From Paraescarpia echinospica (Eukaryota > Annelida > Polychaeta > Sabellida > Siboglinidae), in NCBI GenBank assembly GCA_020002185.1, contig CM034537.1, positions 5,770,465 to 5,834,464 on the forward strand: a stretch of 64,000 nucleotides of DNA, in the 5' to 3' direction. Shown here piece by piece: positions 25,301 through 38,935 of this stretch. The stretch's first letter is position 1; the number at the start of each line of letters is the position of its first letter. The notes under the pieces were generated by a model that saw only the letters and a program-made list of their open reading frames with translations, did no database searches and was not told where the DNA came from. The position numbers were made by a program, and so were the translations under genes.

Positions 25301-27551
25301 GTTAATGACCAAGGACACTGAGGATGTGTAGGTACTCTGTGTGGTTGAAACCCATGGACATTGCTGGTGTGTTTGGACACTGTGTAATTAATATTCAAGG
25401 ACTCTGTGCGTGTGTACATACCGTGAGTGACTGATTACAATGGACATTGTGGATGTATTGATACTCCCTTTAATTGCGGGACACTGTTGTTGATGACGAA
25501 GGATACTGCTGTTGTGATGTACACTGTGTGGTTGATGATCGAAGACACTGCGGAAAAGTTTATACTCGGTATGGTTGAGGATTATAAACACTGTGTATGT
25601 GTTTAGCACTGTGTAATTGATGATTGTGGATACTGCGGATTTGTTGACACTATGCGTCATTGAAGATCTTGGATTCTAAGGATGTGTTTACGATCATGGA
25701 CATTGTGGATGTGGTGGTTGAGGATCACAGATATTGGATGTGTTGACATTGTATATGGTTGAGGAACAAGCACACTGTGGAATTGTTTATACATTGTGTA
25801 TTTGAAGATCATGGACATTGTTGATGAGTTCATACACTGTAAGTTGATGATCAAGGATGCTGTTGATGTATTGATACTCTGTGTGGTTGAAAATCATAGA
25901 CTCTATTGAGGTGTTGATACTCTGCGTGGTTTAGTATTGTGAAAACTGCAGATGTATTAATATTCTGTGTGGTAAAAAATCATGGACAGTGTAAATGTGT
26001 TGTACCCTCTGTGTACTTGATGATCATGGATACTGTGGATGTGTTGGACACTGTTGACAGAGGATCATGTGATATGTTGTCACTGTGATTGAGGATCATG
26101 GACACCGTGTATGTGTTGGTACTCTTTGTGGTGTATTAGTGTGAAAACTCCAGATGAATTTATACCCTGTGTGATTGAAGATCATGGACAGTGGGGATGT
26201 GTCGATATTCTGTGGTTGATGAACAATGACGCTGTGTATATGTTAAAACTGTGTGATTCCGGAACGTGGAAACTGGGGTGGTGTTGCCACTGTGAGGTTT
26301 AGAATTGTAAACAATGTAGATGTGTTATTGTTGGACACGCTGGCTGGTTGGTGATCAATAACACTGCGGATGTGAGGAATACTGTGCGATTGATGTTCAA
26401 GGACACGGCGGAAGTGATGAAAACTGTGTGGTTGATGGTCAAGGATACTGTCGATGTGAAGATACTCGGTGTAGTTAATCACGAAGGACACCGTGTATAT
26501 GTAGGTACTCTGTGTGGTTGATGACCATGTGCATTGTGGATGTATGTACACTGTGTGGTTGATGGATGCGTTAATACCCTGTCTGATTGAGGATCATGGA
26601 TACTGGATGTGCTGATACGGTGTAGTTGAAGATCAAGGATACTGTGGATGTGTTAGTACTCTGTGTGTTTGATGAACAAGGACACGGCGGATGTGATGAA
26701 CACTTTGTGATTGATGATCAAGGACATTGCGGAAGTGTTGGACACTGTGTGGTTGAGTTTCAGGGACACTGTGGATGTGTAGGTACTCTGCGTGGTTAAT
26801 GACCAAGGACACTGAGGATGTGTTGGTACTCTGTGTGGTTGAAACCCATGGACATTGTTGGTGTGTTTGGACACTGTGTAATTAATATTCAAGGACTCTG
26901 TGCCTGTGTACATACCGTGAGTGACTGATTACCATGGACATTGTGGGTGTATTTATACTCCCTTTAATTGAGGGACACTGTTGTTGATGACGAAGGATAA
27001 TGTTGTTGTGATGTACACTGTGTGGTTGATGATCGAAGACACTGCGGAAATGTTTATACTCGGTATGGTTGAGGATTATAAACACTGTGTATGTGTTTAG
27101 CACTGTGTAATTGATGATTGTGGATACTGCGGATTTGTTGACACTATGCGTCATTGAAGATCTTGGATTCTAAGGATGTGTTTACGATCATGGACATTGT
27201 GGATGTGGTGGTTGAGGATTGCAGATATTGGATGTGTTGACATTGTATATGGTTGAGGAACAAGCACACTGTGGAATTGTTTATACATTGTGTATTTGAA
27301 TATCATGGACATTGTTGATGAGTTCATACACTGTAAGTTGATGATCAAGGATGCTGTGGATGTATTGATACTCTGTGTGGTTGAAAATCATAGACTCTAT
27401 TGAGGTGTTGATACTCTGCGTGGTTTAGTATTGTGAAAACTGCAGATGTATTGATATTCTGTACTTTGAAGATTGTGGACAGTGTAAATGTGTTGGACAC
27501 TCTGTGTACTTGATGATCATGGATACTGTGGATGTGTTGGACACTCTTGAC
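22342..27551 (+). repeat. D/A higher-order block with three A subunits (5,210 bp)
   Basis: Longest D/A block in the window. One D module (anchor 22,548-22,555) is followed by three A subunits with anchors at 23,303, 24,762 and 26,257, spaced 1,459 and 1,495 bp. The D and first A parts correspond to 12,381-14,480 at an offset of 9,961 bp. The third A subunit leads into the common 3' module and then a type I block. Variation in the number of A subunits (one to three per D/A block) is the main length difference between D/A blocks. Confidence 0.84.
23303..27551 (+). repeat. Tandem A subunits (~1.46-1.50 kb each)
   Basis: Three consecutive A subunits, measured anchor to anchor: 23,303-24,761, 24,762-26,256, then 26,257 to the block end at 27,551. 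Each contains the anchor monomer, a GT-rich stretch, the ACACGGCGG and TGTCGATGTG monomers, a CTCCCTTTA monomer and TATAAA. Two-copy versions lie at 13,342/14,749 and 31,932/33,423. A copy cut short by a junction lies at 44,731. Confidence 0.78.
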
Positions 27552-30500
27552 TGAGGATCATGTACACTATGGATGTGTTGTCACTGTGGTTGAGGATCAT
27601 GGACTCTGTGTACATGTTCGTACTCTGTGTGGTGTATTATTGTAAAAACTCCAGATGTATTTATACTCTGTGTGATTGGAGATCATGGACAGGGTGGATG
27701 TAGATGTATTGATACTCTGTATGGTTTAATATTGTGAATACAACATATGTATTTCTATTCTCTATGTTTGAGGATTATGGATATTATGCATGTATTAATA
27801 CCCAGTCTGGTTGAGGAACATGGAGAATGGATTTGTTGAAACTGTGTAATTGAGGATCATGGACACTGTGAATGTGTTATTACTCTGTGTAGTTGATTAT
27901 CAAGGACAATGTTGATGTTTTGATACTCTGCCTGGTTGATGATCGTGGACATTGTGGATATACTGGTAGATACTATGTGTCGTTAAGGATTATGAAGATT
28001 GGATGTGTTGACACTGTGTAGTTGAGAAACAGTGACACTGTGAATGTGTTGGTACGCTGACTGGTTGATGATCGTGGATACTGTGGATGCATAGCACAAT
28101 ATCTGGTTAATGATCAATAACACTGCGGATGTTATGAATACTGTGCGAATGATGATCAAGAACATTGCAGATATGTTGGCAACTGTGGAATAGAGGATCA
28201 AGGATGTATTGATATTCTGCGTGATTTTTGATGAAGGACACGGCAGATGTGATGAAAACTGTGTAGTTGAGGGTCAAGCACACTTCGATGTGTAGGTACT
28301 CACTGTGGTTAATCACGAAGGACACTGTGGTTATGTAGGTACTCCGTGTGGTTGATTATCGTGGACACTATGGATGTGTTTAATACCCTGTCTGGTTGAG
28401 GATCATGCAGATTGGTTTTGTTGACACAGTTGATGAACATGGATATTGCGGTTGTGTTGACACTGTGTCATTGAAGATTTTGGATACTAAGGAGGTGTTT
28501 ACACTGTTTGCTTCATGTTCATGGACACTGTAGATGTGCTGGTTGAGGTTCGCAGAGATTGTATGTGTTGACATTGTATGGTTGAGGAACAAGCACAGTG
28601 TGGAGTTGTTTATACTCTGTGTGGTTCAAGATCATGGACACTGTTGGTGAGTTCATATTCTGTAGTTGATGATCAAGGAAGCTGTGGATGTATTGATACT
28701 CTGTGTGGTTGAAAATCACAGACTCCAAGGATGTGTTGATACTCTGCGTGGTTTACTATTGTGAATATTGCAGATGTATTGATATTCTGTGTGTTTGAAG
28801 ATCATGGACAGTGTGAAGGTGATGGACACTCTGTGTGGTTGATGTTTATGGATAATGTGGATGTGTTGACACTGTTGACTGAGGATCATGTACATTTTGG
28901 TTGTGTTGTCACTGTGGTTGAGGATCATGGACATTATGATTGTGTTGATACTCTGTGTGGGTTCGAATTGTGAACCCTGTAGATGTATTGATACTCTGTG
29001 AGATTGAGGATCATGAACATTGTGGATGTGTTGATAGTCTGTGTGGTTTAGTACTGTGAACAATGCAGATGTATTGATACTCCATTTCGTTGAAGGTGAT
29101 GGACACAGTTGATGTCTAGATACCCTGTGTTTGATGATCAAAGATGATGTGTTTATATTTATACTCTGTTTGGTCGAACATCATAGACTTTATGGATGTG
29201 TTGTTACTCTGTGTGGTTAAGTATTGTGAACCCTGCATATGTATTGATACTCTTATTGGTTGAAAATCATGGACAGTGTTGTTGTGTCCATTCTCTGTTG
29301 TTGATGCGAATGCTGTGGATGTATGGACACTCTGTTGTATAAGATCGTAGACACTATGGATGAGTTAATACTCTGTCTGATTGAGGATAACGGAGAATGG
29401 CTGTCTTGACGCTGTGTAATTGATGACCAAGGTAATAGTGGATGTGTTGATTGTGTGTCAGGTTGATGATCATGGACACAGCAGATGTTATCTGCACTGT
29501 GTGATTGATAATAAAGGACACTGCTTATGTTTTGAACACTGTGTGGTTGAAGATGAAGAAAACTATGGATGTGTTAATACTCTGTCTGGTTGAGGATCGT
29601 GGAGACTGGAAGTGTTGACACTGTGTAGTTGAGGATCAAGGACATTGTTGATGTATTGGAACTCTGTCTGTTTGATGACCAAGGACAATGCGGATATGAT
29701 TAACATTGTGTGATTGATGATCAAGGTCATTGCGGAGTGTAGTACACTGTGTGGTTGAAGATCAAGGATACGGTGGATGTGTTGATACCCTGTGTGCTTG
29801 ATAATCTTGGACAATGTGTGGTTAATGACCAAAGGCGCTGTGGACATGTATATACTCTGAGTGGTTGATGTCCATGGATATTTTGGATGTGTGCATGAAT
29901 GTATCAGGATCATAGTGACTGGATGAACTGATACTATATGGTTGAGGAAAAAGCACACTGTGGATTTGTTTATACTCTATGTGGATGATGATTATGGACA
30001 CTGTGGATATGTTGATTCTCTGTGTGGTTGACGATCAAGGACACGGCAGATGTGATGTAAACAGTGTGGTTGAGGTTCAAGGATACTGTCGATGTGTAGG
30101 TTCTCAGTGTGGGTAATCGCGAATGACACGGCGTATGTGATGTGAACACTGTGTGGTTGATGACCATGGACATTGTGGATGTGTTGAACACTGTGTGGTT
30201 GAGGATCAGGGACACTGCGGATGTGTAGGTACTCTGCGTGGTTAATGACCAAGGACACTGAGGATGTGTAGGTACAAATGTGTCGTTAAAACCCATGGAC
30301 ATTGTGGGTGTGTTTGGACACTGTGTAATTAATATTCAAGGACTCTGTGCGTGTGTACATACCGTGAGTGACTGATTACCATGGACATTGTGGATGTATT
30401 TATACTCCCTTTAGTTGAGGGACACTGTTGTTGATGACGAAGGATACTGCTGTTGTGATGTACACTGTGTGGTTGATGATCGAAGACACTGCGGAAATGT

Positions 30501-30995
30501 TTATACTCGGTATGGTTGAGGATAATAAACACTGTGTATGTGTTTGGCACTGTGTAGTTGATGATCATGGATACTGCGGATTTGTTGACACTCTGCGTCA
30601 TTGAAGATCTTGGATTCTAAGGATGTGTTTACGATCATGGACATTGTGGATGTGGTGGTTGAGGATCGCAGAGATTGGATGTGTTTACATTTTATGGTTG
30701 AGGAACAAGCACACTGTGGAGTTGTTTATTCTTTGTGTGGTTGAAGATCATGGACATTGTAGATGAGTTCATACTCTGTAGTTGATGATCAAGGATGCTG
30801 TGGACGTATTGATACTCTGTGTGGTTGAAAATCATAGACTCTATTGAGGTGTTGATACTCTGCGTGGTTTAGTATTGTGAAAACTGCAGATGTATTGATA
30901 TTCTGTACTTTGAAGATCATGGACAGTGTATATGTGTTGGACACTCTGTGTACTTGATGATCATGGATACTGTGGATGTGTTTGACACTCTTGAC
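27552..30995 (+). repeat. Type I higher-order block, copy 6 (3,444 bp)
   Basis: Full type I block between two D/A blocks. It carries the GGGTTC variant at 28,969, which forms a short inverted repeat with GAACCC at 28,982-28,987; that variant recurs only in the truncated type I parts of the 9.13-kb units. The 3' module has the GTGTTTGACACTCTTG form just before the end, as in the blocks ending at 19,169, 38,162, 47,287 and 56,413. Confidence 0.86.
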
Positions 30996-33900
30996 TGAGG
31001 ATCATGTACACGATGGATGTGTTGTCACTGCGGTTGAGGATCATGGACTCTGTGTACGTGTTGGTACTCTGTGTGGTGTATTATTGTAAAAACTCCAGAT
31101 GTATTTATACTCTGTGTGATTGGAGATCATGGACAGTGTGGATGTGTCGATACTCTGTGGTTGATGACTAATGATGCTATGCATATGTTTAGACTGAGTG
31201 ATTCCGGAAAGTGGAAACTGGAGGGTGTGTTGACTCTGTGTTTTAGTATGTAAACACTGCAGATGTGTTGGTGTTGGACACGCTGTGTGGTTGATTATCA
31301 AGGACACAGTGAATTTGTTGGTATTCTGTCTGGTTTCTGATCGTTGACACTGTGAATGCAAATCACTCAATCTGGTTGATGATCAATAACACCGCGGGTG
31401 TGACCAATACTGTGCGACTGATGATCAAGAACATTGCAGATGTGTTAGCCACTGTGGAGTTGTTTATACTCTGTGTGGTTGAAGGTCATGGACACTGTTG
31501 ATGAGTGCATACTCTGTAATTGATGATCAAGGATGCTGTGGATGTACTGACAATCCGTGTGGTTGAAAATCATAGACACTTTGGATGTGTTGATACTCTG
31601 CGTGGTTTAGTATTGTGAACACGGCAGATGTATTGATTTTCTGTGTGGTTGAAGATCATAGACAGTGTGAATGTGTTGGACACTCTGTGTACTTGATGAT
31701 CAAGGATACTGTGGATGTGTTGACACTGTTGACAGAGGATCATGTGATATGTTGTCACTGTGATTGAGGGTCATGGACACTGTGTATGTGTTGGTACTCT
31801 TTGTGGTGTATTAGTGTGAAAACTCCAGATGAATTTATACCCTGTGTGATTGAAAATCATGGACAGTGGGGATGTGTCGATATTCTGTGGTTGATGAGCA
31901 ATGACGCTGTGTATATGTTAAAACTGTGTGATTCTGGAACGTGGAAACTGGGGTGGTGTTGCCACTGTGAGGTTTAGAATTGTAAACAATGTAGATGTGT
32001 TATTGTTGGACACGCTGGCTGGTTGGTGATCAATAACACTGCGGATGTGAGGAATACTGTGCGATTGATGTTCAAGGACACGGCGGAAGTGATGAAAACT
32101 GTGTGGTTGATGGTCAAGGATACTGTCGATGTGAAGATACTCGGTGTAGTTAATCACGAAGGACACTGTGTATATGTAGGTACTCTGTGTGGTTGATGAC
32201 CATGTGCATTGTGGATGTATGTACACTGTGTGGTTGATGGATGCGTTAATACCCTGTCTGATTGAGGATCATGGATACTGGATGTGCTGATACGGTGTAG
32301 TTGAGGATCAAGGATACTGTGGATGTGTTAGTACTCTGTGTGTTTGATGAACAAGGACACGGCGGATGTGATGAACACTGTGTGATTGATGATCAAGGAC
32401 ATTGCGGAAGTGTTGGACACTGTGTGATTGAGTTTCAGGGACACTGTGGATGTGTAGGTACTCTGCGTGGTTAATGACCAAGGACACTGAGGATGTGTAG
32501 GTATTCTGTGTGGTTGAAACCCATGGACATTGTGGGTGTGTTTGGACAATGTGTAATTAATATTCAAGGACTCTGTGCGTGTGTACATACCGTGAGTGAC
32601 TGATAACCTTGGACATTGTGGATGTATTTATACTCCCTTTAGTTGAGGGACACTGTTGTTGATGACGATGGATAGTGCGGTTGTGATGTACACTGTGTGG
32701 TTGATGATCGAAGACCCTACGGAAATATTTATACTCGGTATGGTTGAGGATTATAAACACTCTGTATGTGTTTGGCACTGTGTAGTTGATGATCGTGGAT
32801 AGTGTGGATTTGTTGACACTCTGCGTCATTGAAGATCTTGGATTCTAAGGATGTGTTTACGATCATGGACACTGTGGATGTGGTGGTTGAGGATCGCAAA
32901 GATTGGATTTGTTGACATTGTATGGTTGAGGAACAAGCACACTGTGGAGTTGTTTATACTTTGTTTGGTTGAAGATCATGGACATTGTTGATGTGTTCAT
33001 ACACTGTAATTTGATGATCAAGGATGCTGTGGATGTATTGATACTCTGTGTGGTTGAAAATCATAGACTCTATTGAGGTGTTGATACTCTGCGTGGTTTA
33101 GTATTGTGAAAACTGCAGATGTATTGATATTCTGTGTGGTTGAAGATCATGGACAGTGTAAATGTGTTGTACACTCTGTGTACTTGATGATCATGGAAAC
33201 TGTGGATGTGTTGACACTGTTGACTTAGGATCATGTGATATGTTGTCACTGTGATTGAAGATCATGGACACTGTGTATGTGATGGTACTCTTTGTGGTGT
33301 ATTATTGTGAAAACTTCATATATATTTATACCCTGTGTGATTGAAAATCATGGACAGTGGGGATGTGTCGATATTCTGTGGTTGATGATCAATGACGCTA
33401 TGTATATGTTAAGACTGTGTGATTCCGGAACGTGGAAACTGGGGTGGTGTTACCACTGTGAGGTTTAGAATTGTAAACACTGTAGATGTGTTGGTGTTGG
33501 ACACGCTGGGTGGTTGGTGATCAATAACCCTGCTGATGTGACGAATACTGTGCGATTGATGATCAAGGACACGGCGGAAGTGATGAAAACTGTGTGAATG
33601 AGGGTCAAGGATACTGTCGATGTGAAGGTACTCGGTGTAGTTAATCACGAAGGACACTGTGTATATGTAGGTACTCTGTGTGGTTGATGACCATGTGCAT
33701 AGTGGATGTATGTACACTGTGTGGTTGATGGATGCGTTAATACCCTGTCTGATTGAGTATCATGGATACTGGATGTTCTGACACGGTGTAGTTGAGGATC
33801 AAGGTTACAGTGGATGTGTTAGTACTCTGTGTATTTTATGAACAAGGACACGGCGGATGTGATGAACACTGTGTGATTGATGATCAAGGACATTGCGGAA

Positions 33901-34718
33901 GTGTTGGACACTGTGTGTTTGAGTTTCAGGGACAATGTGGATGTGTAGGTACTCTGCGTGGTTAATGACCAAGGACACTGAGGATGTGTAGGTACTCTGT
34001 GTGGTTGAAACCCATGGACATTGTTGGTGTGTTTGGACACTGTGTATTTAATATTCAAGGACTCCGTGCGTGTGTACATACCGTGAGTGACTGATTACCA
34101 TGGACATTGTGGATGTATTTATATTCCCTTTAATTGAGGGACACTGTTGTTGATGTCGAAGGATACTGCTGTTGTGATGTACACTGTGTGGTTGATGATC
34201 GAAGACACTGCGGAAATGTTTATACTCGGTATGGTTGAGGATTATAAACACTGTGTATGTGTTTAGCACTGTGTAATTGATGATTGTGGATACTGCGGAT
34301 TTGTTGACACTATGCATCATTAAAGATCTTGGATTCTAAGGATGTGTTTACGATCATGGACATTGTGGATGTGGTGGTTGAGGATCGCAGATATTGGATG
34401 TGTTGACATTGTATATGGTTGAGGAACAAGCACACTGTGGAATTGTTTATACCTTGTGTATTTGAAGATCATGGACATTGTTGATGAGTTCATACACTGT
34501 AAGTTGATGATCACGGATGCTGTGGATGTATTGATATTCTCTGTGGTTGAAAATCATAGACTCTATTGAGGTATTGATACTCTGCGTGGTTTAGTATTGT
34601 GAAAACTGCAGATGTATTAATATTCTGTGTGGTTAAAGATCATGGACAGTGTAAATGTTTTGTACCTTGTGTGTACTTGATGATCATGGATACTGTGGAT
34701 GTGTTGGACACTGTTGAC
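30996..34718 (+). repeat. D/A higher-order block (3,723 bp)
   Basis: D module (anchor 31,202-31,209, with AAGTGG instead of ACGTGG after it) followed by A subunits with anchors at 31,932 and 33,423. The 31,932 anchor is the only mutated one I found (TTCTGGAA). The D part lacks the GGGATAGAGGACCAAGG stretch found near 12,841 and 22,802, so it is shorter. It ends in the common 3' module with TATAAA. Confidence 0.83.
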
Positions 34719-37700
34719 TGAGGATCATGTACACTATGGATGTGTTGTCACTGTGGTTGAGGATCATGGACTCTGTGTACATGTTCGTACTCTGTGTGGT
34801 GTATTATTGTAAAAACTCCAGATGTATTTATACTCTGTGTGATTGGACATCATGGACAGGGTGGATGTAGATGTATTGATACTCTGTATGGTTTAATATT
34901 GTGAATACAACATATGTATTTTTATTCTCTATGTTTGAGGATTATGGATATTATGGATGTATTAATACCCAGTCTGGTTGAGGATCATGGAGACTGGATT
35001 TGTTGAGAATGTGTAATTGAGGATCAAGGACACTGTGAAAGTGTTATTACTCTGTGTAGTTGATTATCAAGGACAATGTTGATGTGTTGATACTCTGCCT
35101 GGTTGATGATCGTGGACATTGTGGATATACTGGTAGATACTATGTGTCGTTAAGGATTATGAAGACTGGATGTGTTGACACTGTGTAGTTGAGAAACAGT
35201 GACACTGTGAATGTGTTGGTACGCTGACTGGTTGATGATCGTGGATGCTGTGGATGCATAGCACAATATCTGGTTAATGATCAATAACACTGCGGATGTT
35301 ATGAATACTGTGCGAATGATGATCAAGAACACTGCAGATATGTTGGCAAATGTGGAATAGAGGATCAAGGATGTATTGATATTCTGCGTGATTTTTGATG
35401 AAGGACACGGCAGATGTGATGAAAACTGTGTAGTTGAGGGTCAAGCACACTTCGATGTGTAGGTACTCACTGTGATTAATCACGAAGGACACTGTGGTTA
35501 TGTAGGTACTCCGTGTGGTTGATTATCGTGGACACTATGGATGTGTTTAATACCCTGTCTGGTTGAGGATCATGCAGATTGGTTTTGTTGACACAGTTGA
35601 TGAACATGGATATTGCGGTTGTGTTGACACTGTGTCATTGAAGATTTTGGATACTAAGGAGGTGTTTACACTGTTTGGTTCATGTTCATGGACACTGTAG
35701 ATGTGCTGGTTGAGGTTCGCAAAGATTGTATGTGTTGACATTGTATGGTTGAGGAACAAGCACAGTGTGGAGTTGTTTATACTCTGTGTGGTTCAAGATC
35801 ATGGACACTGTTGGTGAGTTCATATTCTGTAGTTGATGATCAAGGAAGCTGTGGATGTATTGATACTCTGTGTGGTTGAAAATCATAGACTCCATGGATG
35901 TGTTGATACTCTGCGTGGTTTACTATTGTGAATATTGCAGATGTATTGATATTCTGTATGTTTGAAGATCATGGACAGTGTGAATGTGTTGGACACTCTG
36001 TGTGGTTGATGTTCATGGATAATGTGGATGTGTTGACACTGTTTACTGAGGATCATGTACATTTTGGTTGTGTTGTCACTGTGGTTGAGGATCATGGACA
36101 TTATGATTGTGTTGATACTCTGTGTGGTTTCGAATTGTGAACCCTGTAGATGTATTGATACTGTGTGAGATTGAGGATCATGAACATTGTGGATGTGTTG
36201 ATAGTCTGTGTGGTTTAGTATTGTGAACAATGCAGATGTATTGATACTCCATTTCGTTGAAGGTGATGGACACAGTTGATGTCTAGATACCCTGTGTTTG
36301 ATGACCAAAGATGATGTGTTTATATTTATACTCTGTTTGGTCGAACATCATAGACTTTATGGATGTGTTGTTACTCTGTGTGGTTAAGTATTGTGAACAC
36401 TGCATATGTATTGATACTCTTGTTGGTTGAAAATCATGGACAGTGTTGTTGTGTCCATTCTCTGTTGTTGATGCGAATGCTGTGGATGTATGGACAATCT
36501 GTTGTATAAGATCGTAGACACTATGGATGAGTTAATACTCTGTCTGATTGAGGATAACGGAGAATGGCTGTCTTGACGCTGTGTAATTGATGACCAAAGT
36601 AATAGTGGATGTGTTGATTGTGTGTCAGGTTGATGATCATGGACACAGCAGATGTTATCTGCACTGTGTGATTGATAACAAAGGACACTGCTTATGTTGT
36701 GAACACTGTGTGGTTGAAGATGAAGAAAACTATGGATGTGTTAATACTCTGTCTGGTTGAGGATCGTGGAGACTGGAAGTGGTGACACTGTGTAGTTGAG
36801 GATCAAGGACATTGTTGATGTATTGGAACTCTGTCTGTTTGATGACCAAGGACAATGCGGATATGATTAACATTGTGTGATTGATGATCAAGGTCATTGC
36901 GGAGTGTAGTACACTGTGTGGTTGAAGATCAAAGATACGGTGGATGTGTTGATACCCTGTGTGCTTGATAATCTTGGACAATGTGTGGTTAATGACCAAA
37001 GGCGCTGTGAACATGTATATACTCTGAGTGGTTGATGTCCATGGATATTTTGGATGTGTGCATGAATGTCTGAGGATCATAGTGACTGGATAAACTGACA
37101 CTATATGGTTGAGGAAAAAGCACACTGTGGATTTGTTTATACTCTATGTGGATGATGATTATGGACACTGTCGATATGTTGATTCTCTGTGTGGTTGACG
37201 ATCAAGGACACGGCAGATGTGATGTAAACTGTGTGGTTGAGGGTCAAGGATACTGTCGATGTGTAGGTACTCAGTGTGGGTAATCGCGAATGACACGGCG
37301 TATGTGATGTGAACACTGTGTGGTTGATGACCATGGACATTGTGGATGTGTTGAACATTGTGTGGTTGAGGATCAGGGACACTGCGGATGTGTAGGTACT
37401 CTGCGTGGTTAATGACCAAGGACACTGAGGATGTGTACGTACAATGTGTCGTTAAAACCCATGGACATTGTGGGTGTGTTTGGACACTGTGTAATTAATA
37501 TTCAAGGACTCTGTGCGTGTTTACATACCGTGAGTGACTGATTACCATGGACATTGTGGATGTATTTATACTCCCTTTAGTTGAGGGACACTGTTGTTGA
37601 TGACGAAGGATACTGCTGTTGTGATGTACACTGTGTGGTTGATGATCGAAGACACTGCGGAAATGTTTATACTCGGTATGGTTGAGGATAATAAACACTG

Positions 37701-38162
37701 TGTATGTGTTTGGCACTGTGTAGTTGATGATCATGGATACTGCGGATTTGTTGACACTCTGCGTCATTGAAGATCTTGGATTCTAAGGATGTGTTTACGA
37801 TCATGGACATTGTGGATGTGGTGGTTGAGGATCGCAGAGATTGGATATGTTTACATTTTATGGTTGAGGAACTAGCACACTGTGGAGATGTTTATTATTT
37901 GTGTGGTTGAAGATCATGGACATTGTTGATGAGTTCATACACTGTAAGTTGATGATCAAGGATGCTGTGGATGTATTGATACTCTGTGTGGTTGAAAATC
38001 ATAGACTCTATTGAGGTGTTGATACTCTGCGTGGTTTAGTATTGTGAAAACTGCAGATGTATTGATATTCTGTACTTTGAAGATCATGGACAGTGTATAT
38101 GTGTTGGACACTCTGTGTACTTGATGATCATGGATACTGTGGATGTGTTTGACACTCTTGAC
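34719..38162 (+). repeat. Type I higher-order block, copy 7 (3,444 bp)
   Basis: Complete type I block immediately left of the 9.13-kb repeats. Its 3' two thirds (about 35,740-38,162) are the counterpart, at 9,125 bp distance, of the truncated type I part ending at 47,287. Within about 36,730-37,770 it shares private variants with 54,981-56,018 (for example GCGCTGTGAACATG, CACTGTCGATATG, GTGTACGTACAATG). The closer counterpart at 45.86-46.9 kb lacks them. Confidence 0.85.
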
Positions 38163-38935
38163 TGAGGATCATGTACACGATGGATGTGTTGTCACTGCGG
38201 TTGAGGATCATGGACTCTGTGTACGTGTTGGTACTCTGTGTGGTGTATTATTGTAAAAACTCCAGATGTATTTATACTCTGTGTGATTGGAGATCATGGA
38301 CAGGGTGGATGTGTCGATACTCTGTGATGTGATTGATGACCAATGATGCTATGCATATGTTTAGACTGAGTGATTCCGGAACGTGGAAACTGGAGCGTGG
38401 GTGTGTTGACACTGTGTTTTAGTATGGTAAACACTGCAGATGTTTTGGTGTTGGACACGCTGTGTGGTTGATTATCAAGGACACTGTGAATTTGTTGGTA
38501 CTCTGTCTGGTTTCTGATCGTTGACACTGTGAATGCAAATCACTCAATCTGGTTGATGATTAATAACACCGCGGGTGTGACCAATACTGTGCGACTGATA
38601 ATCAAGAACATTGCAGATGTGTTAGCCACTGTGGGATAGAGGACCAAGGGCACTGTGGAGTTGTTTATACTCTGTGTGGTTGAAGGTCATGGACACTGTT
38701 GATGAGTGCATACTCTGTAATTGATGATCAAGGATGCTGTGGATGTATTGATACTCTGTGTGGTTGAAAATCATAGACTCTATTGAGGTGTTGATACTCT
38801 GCGTGGTTTAGTATTGTGAAAACTGCAGATATATTGATATTCTGTGTGGTTGAAGATCATGGACAGTGTAAATGTGTTGTACACTCTGTGTACTTGATGA
38901 TCATGGAAACTGTGGATGTGTTGGACACTGTTGAC
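38163..38935 (+). repeat. Short D module of unit 1 (773 bp)
   Basis: D module with anchor at 38,374-38,381 that switches near 38,745 to the common tail (GAAAATCATAGACTC) and then to the landmark, skipping all A subunits. It recurs at 47,288-48,060 and 56,414-57,186. The same D-to-tail switch is visible near 385 at the left end of the window, so this junction is older than the 9.13-kb repeat or shared by exchange. Confidence 0.8.

Noticed and set aside
28969..28987. tRNA gene or Pol III promoter from GGTTCGAATT
   Set aside because: No A box, acceptor stem or anticodon arm. It differs by a single base from the ordinary GGTTTCGAATT monomer variant.
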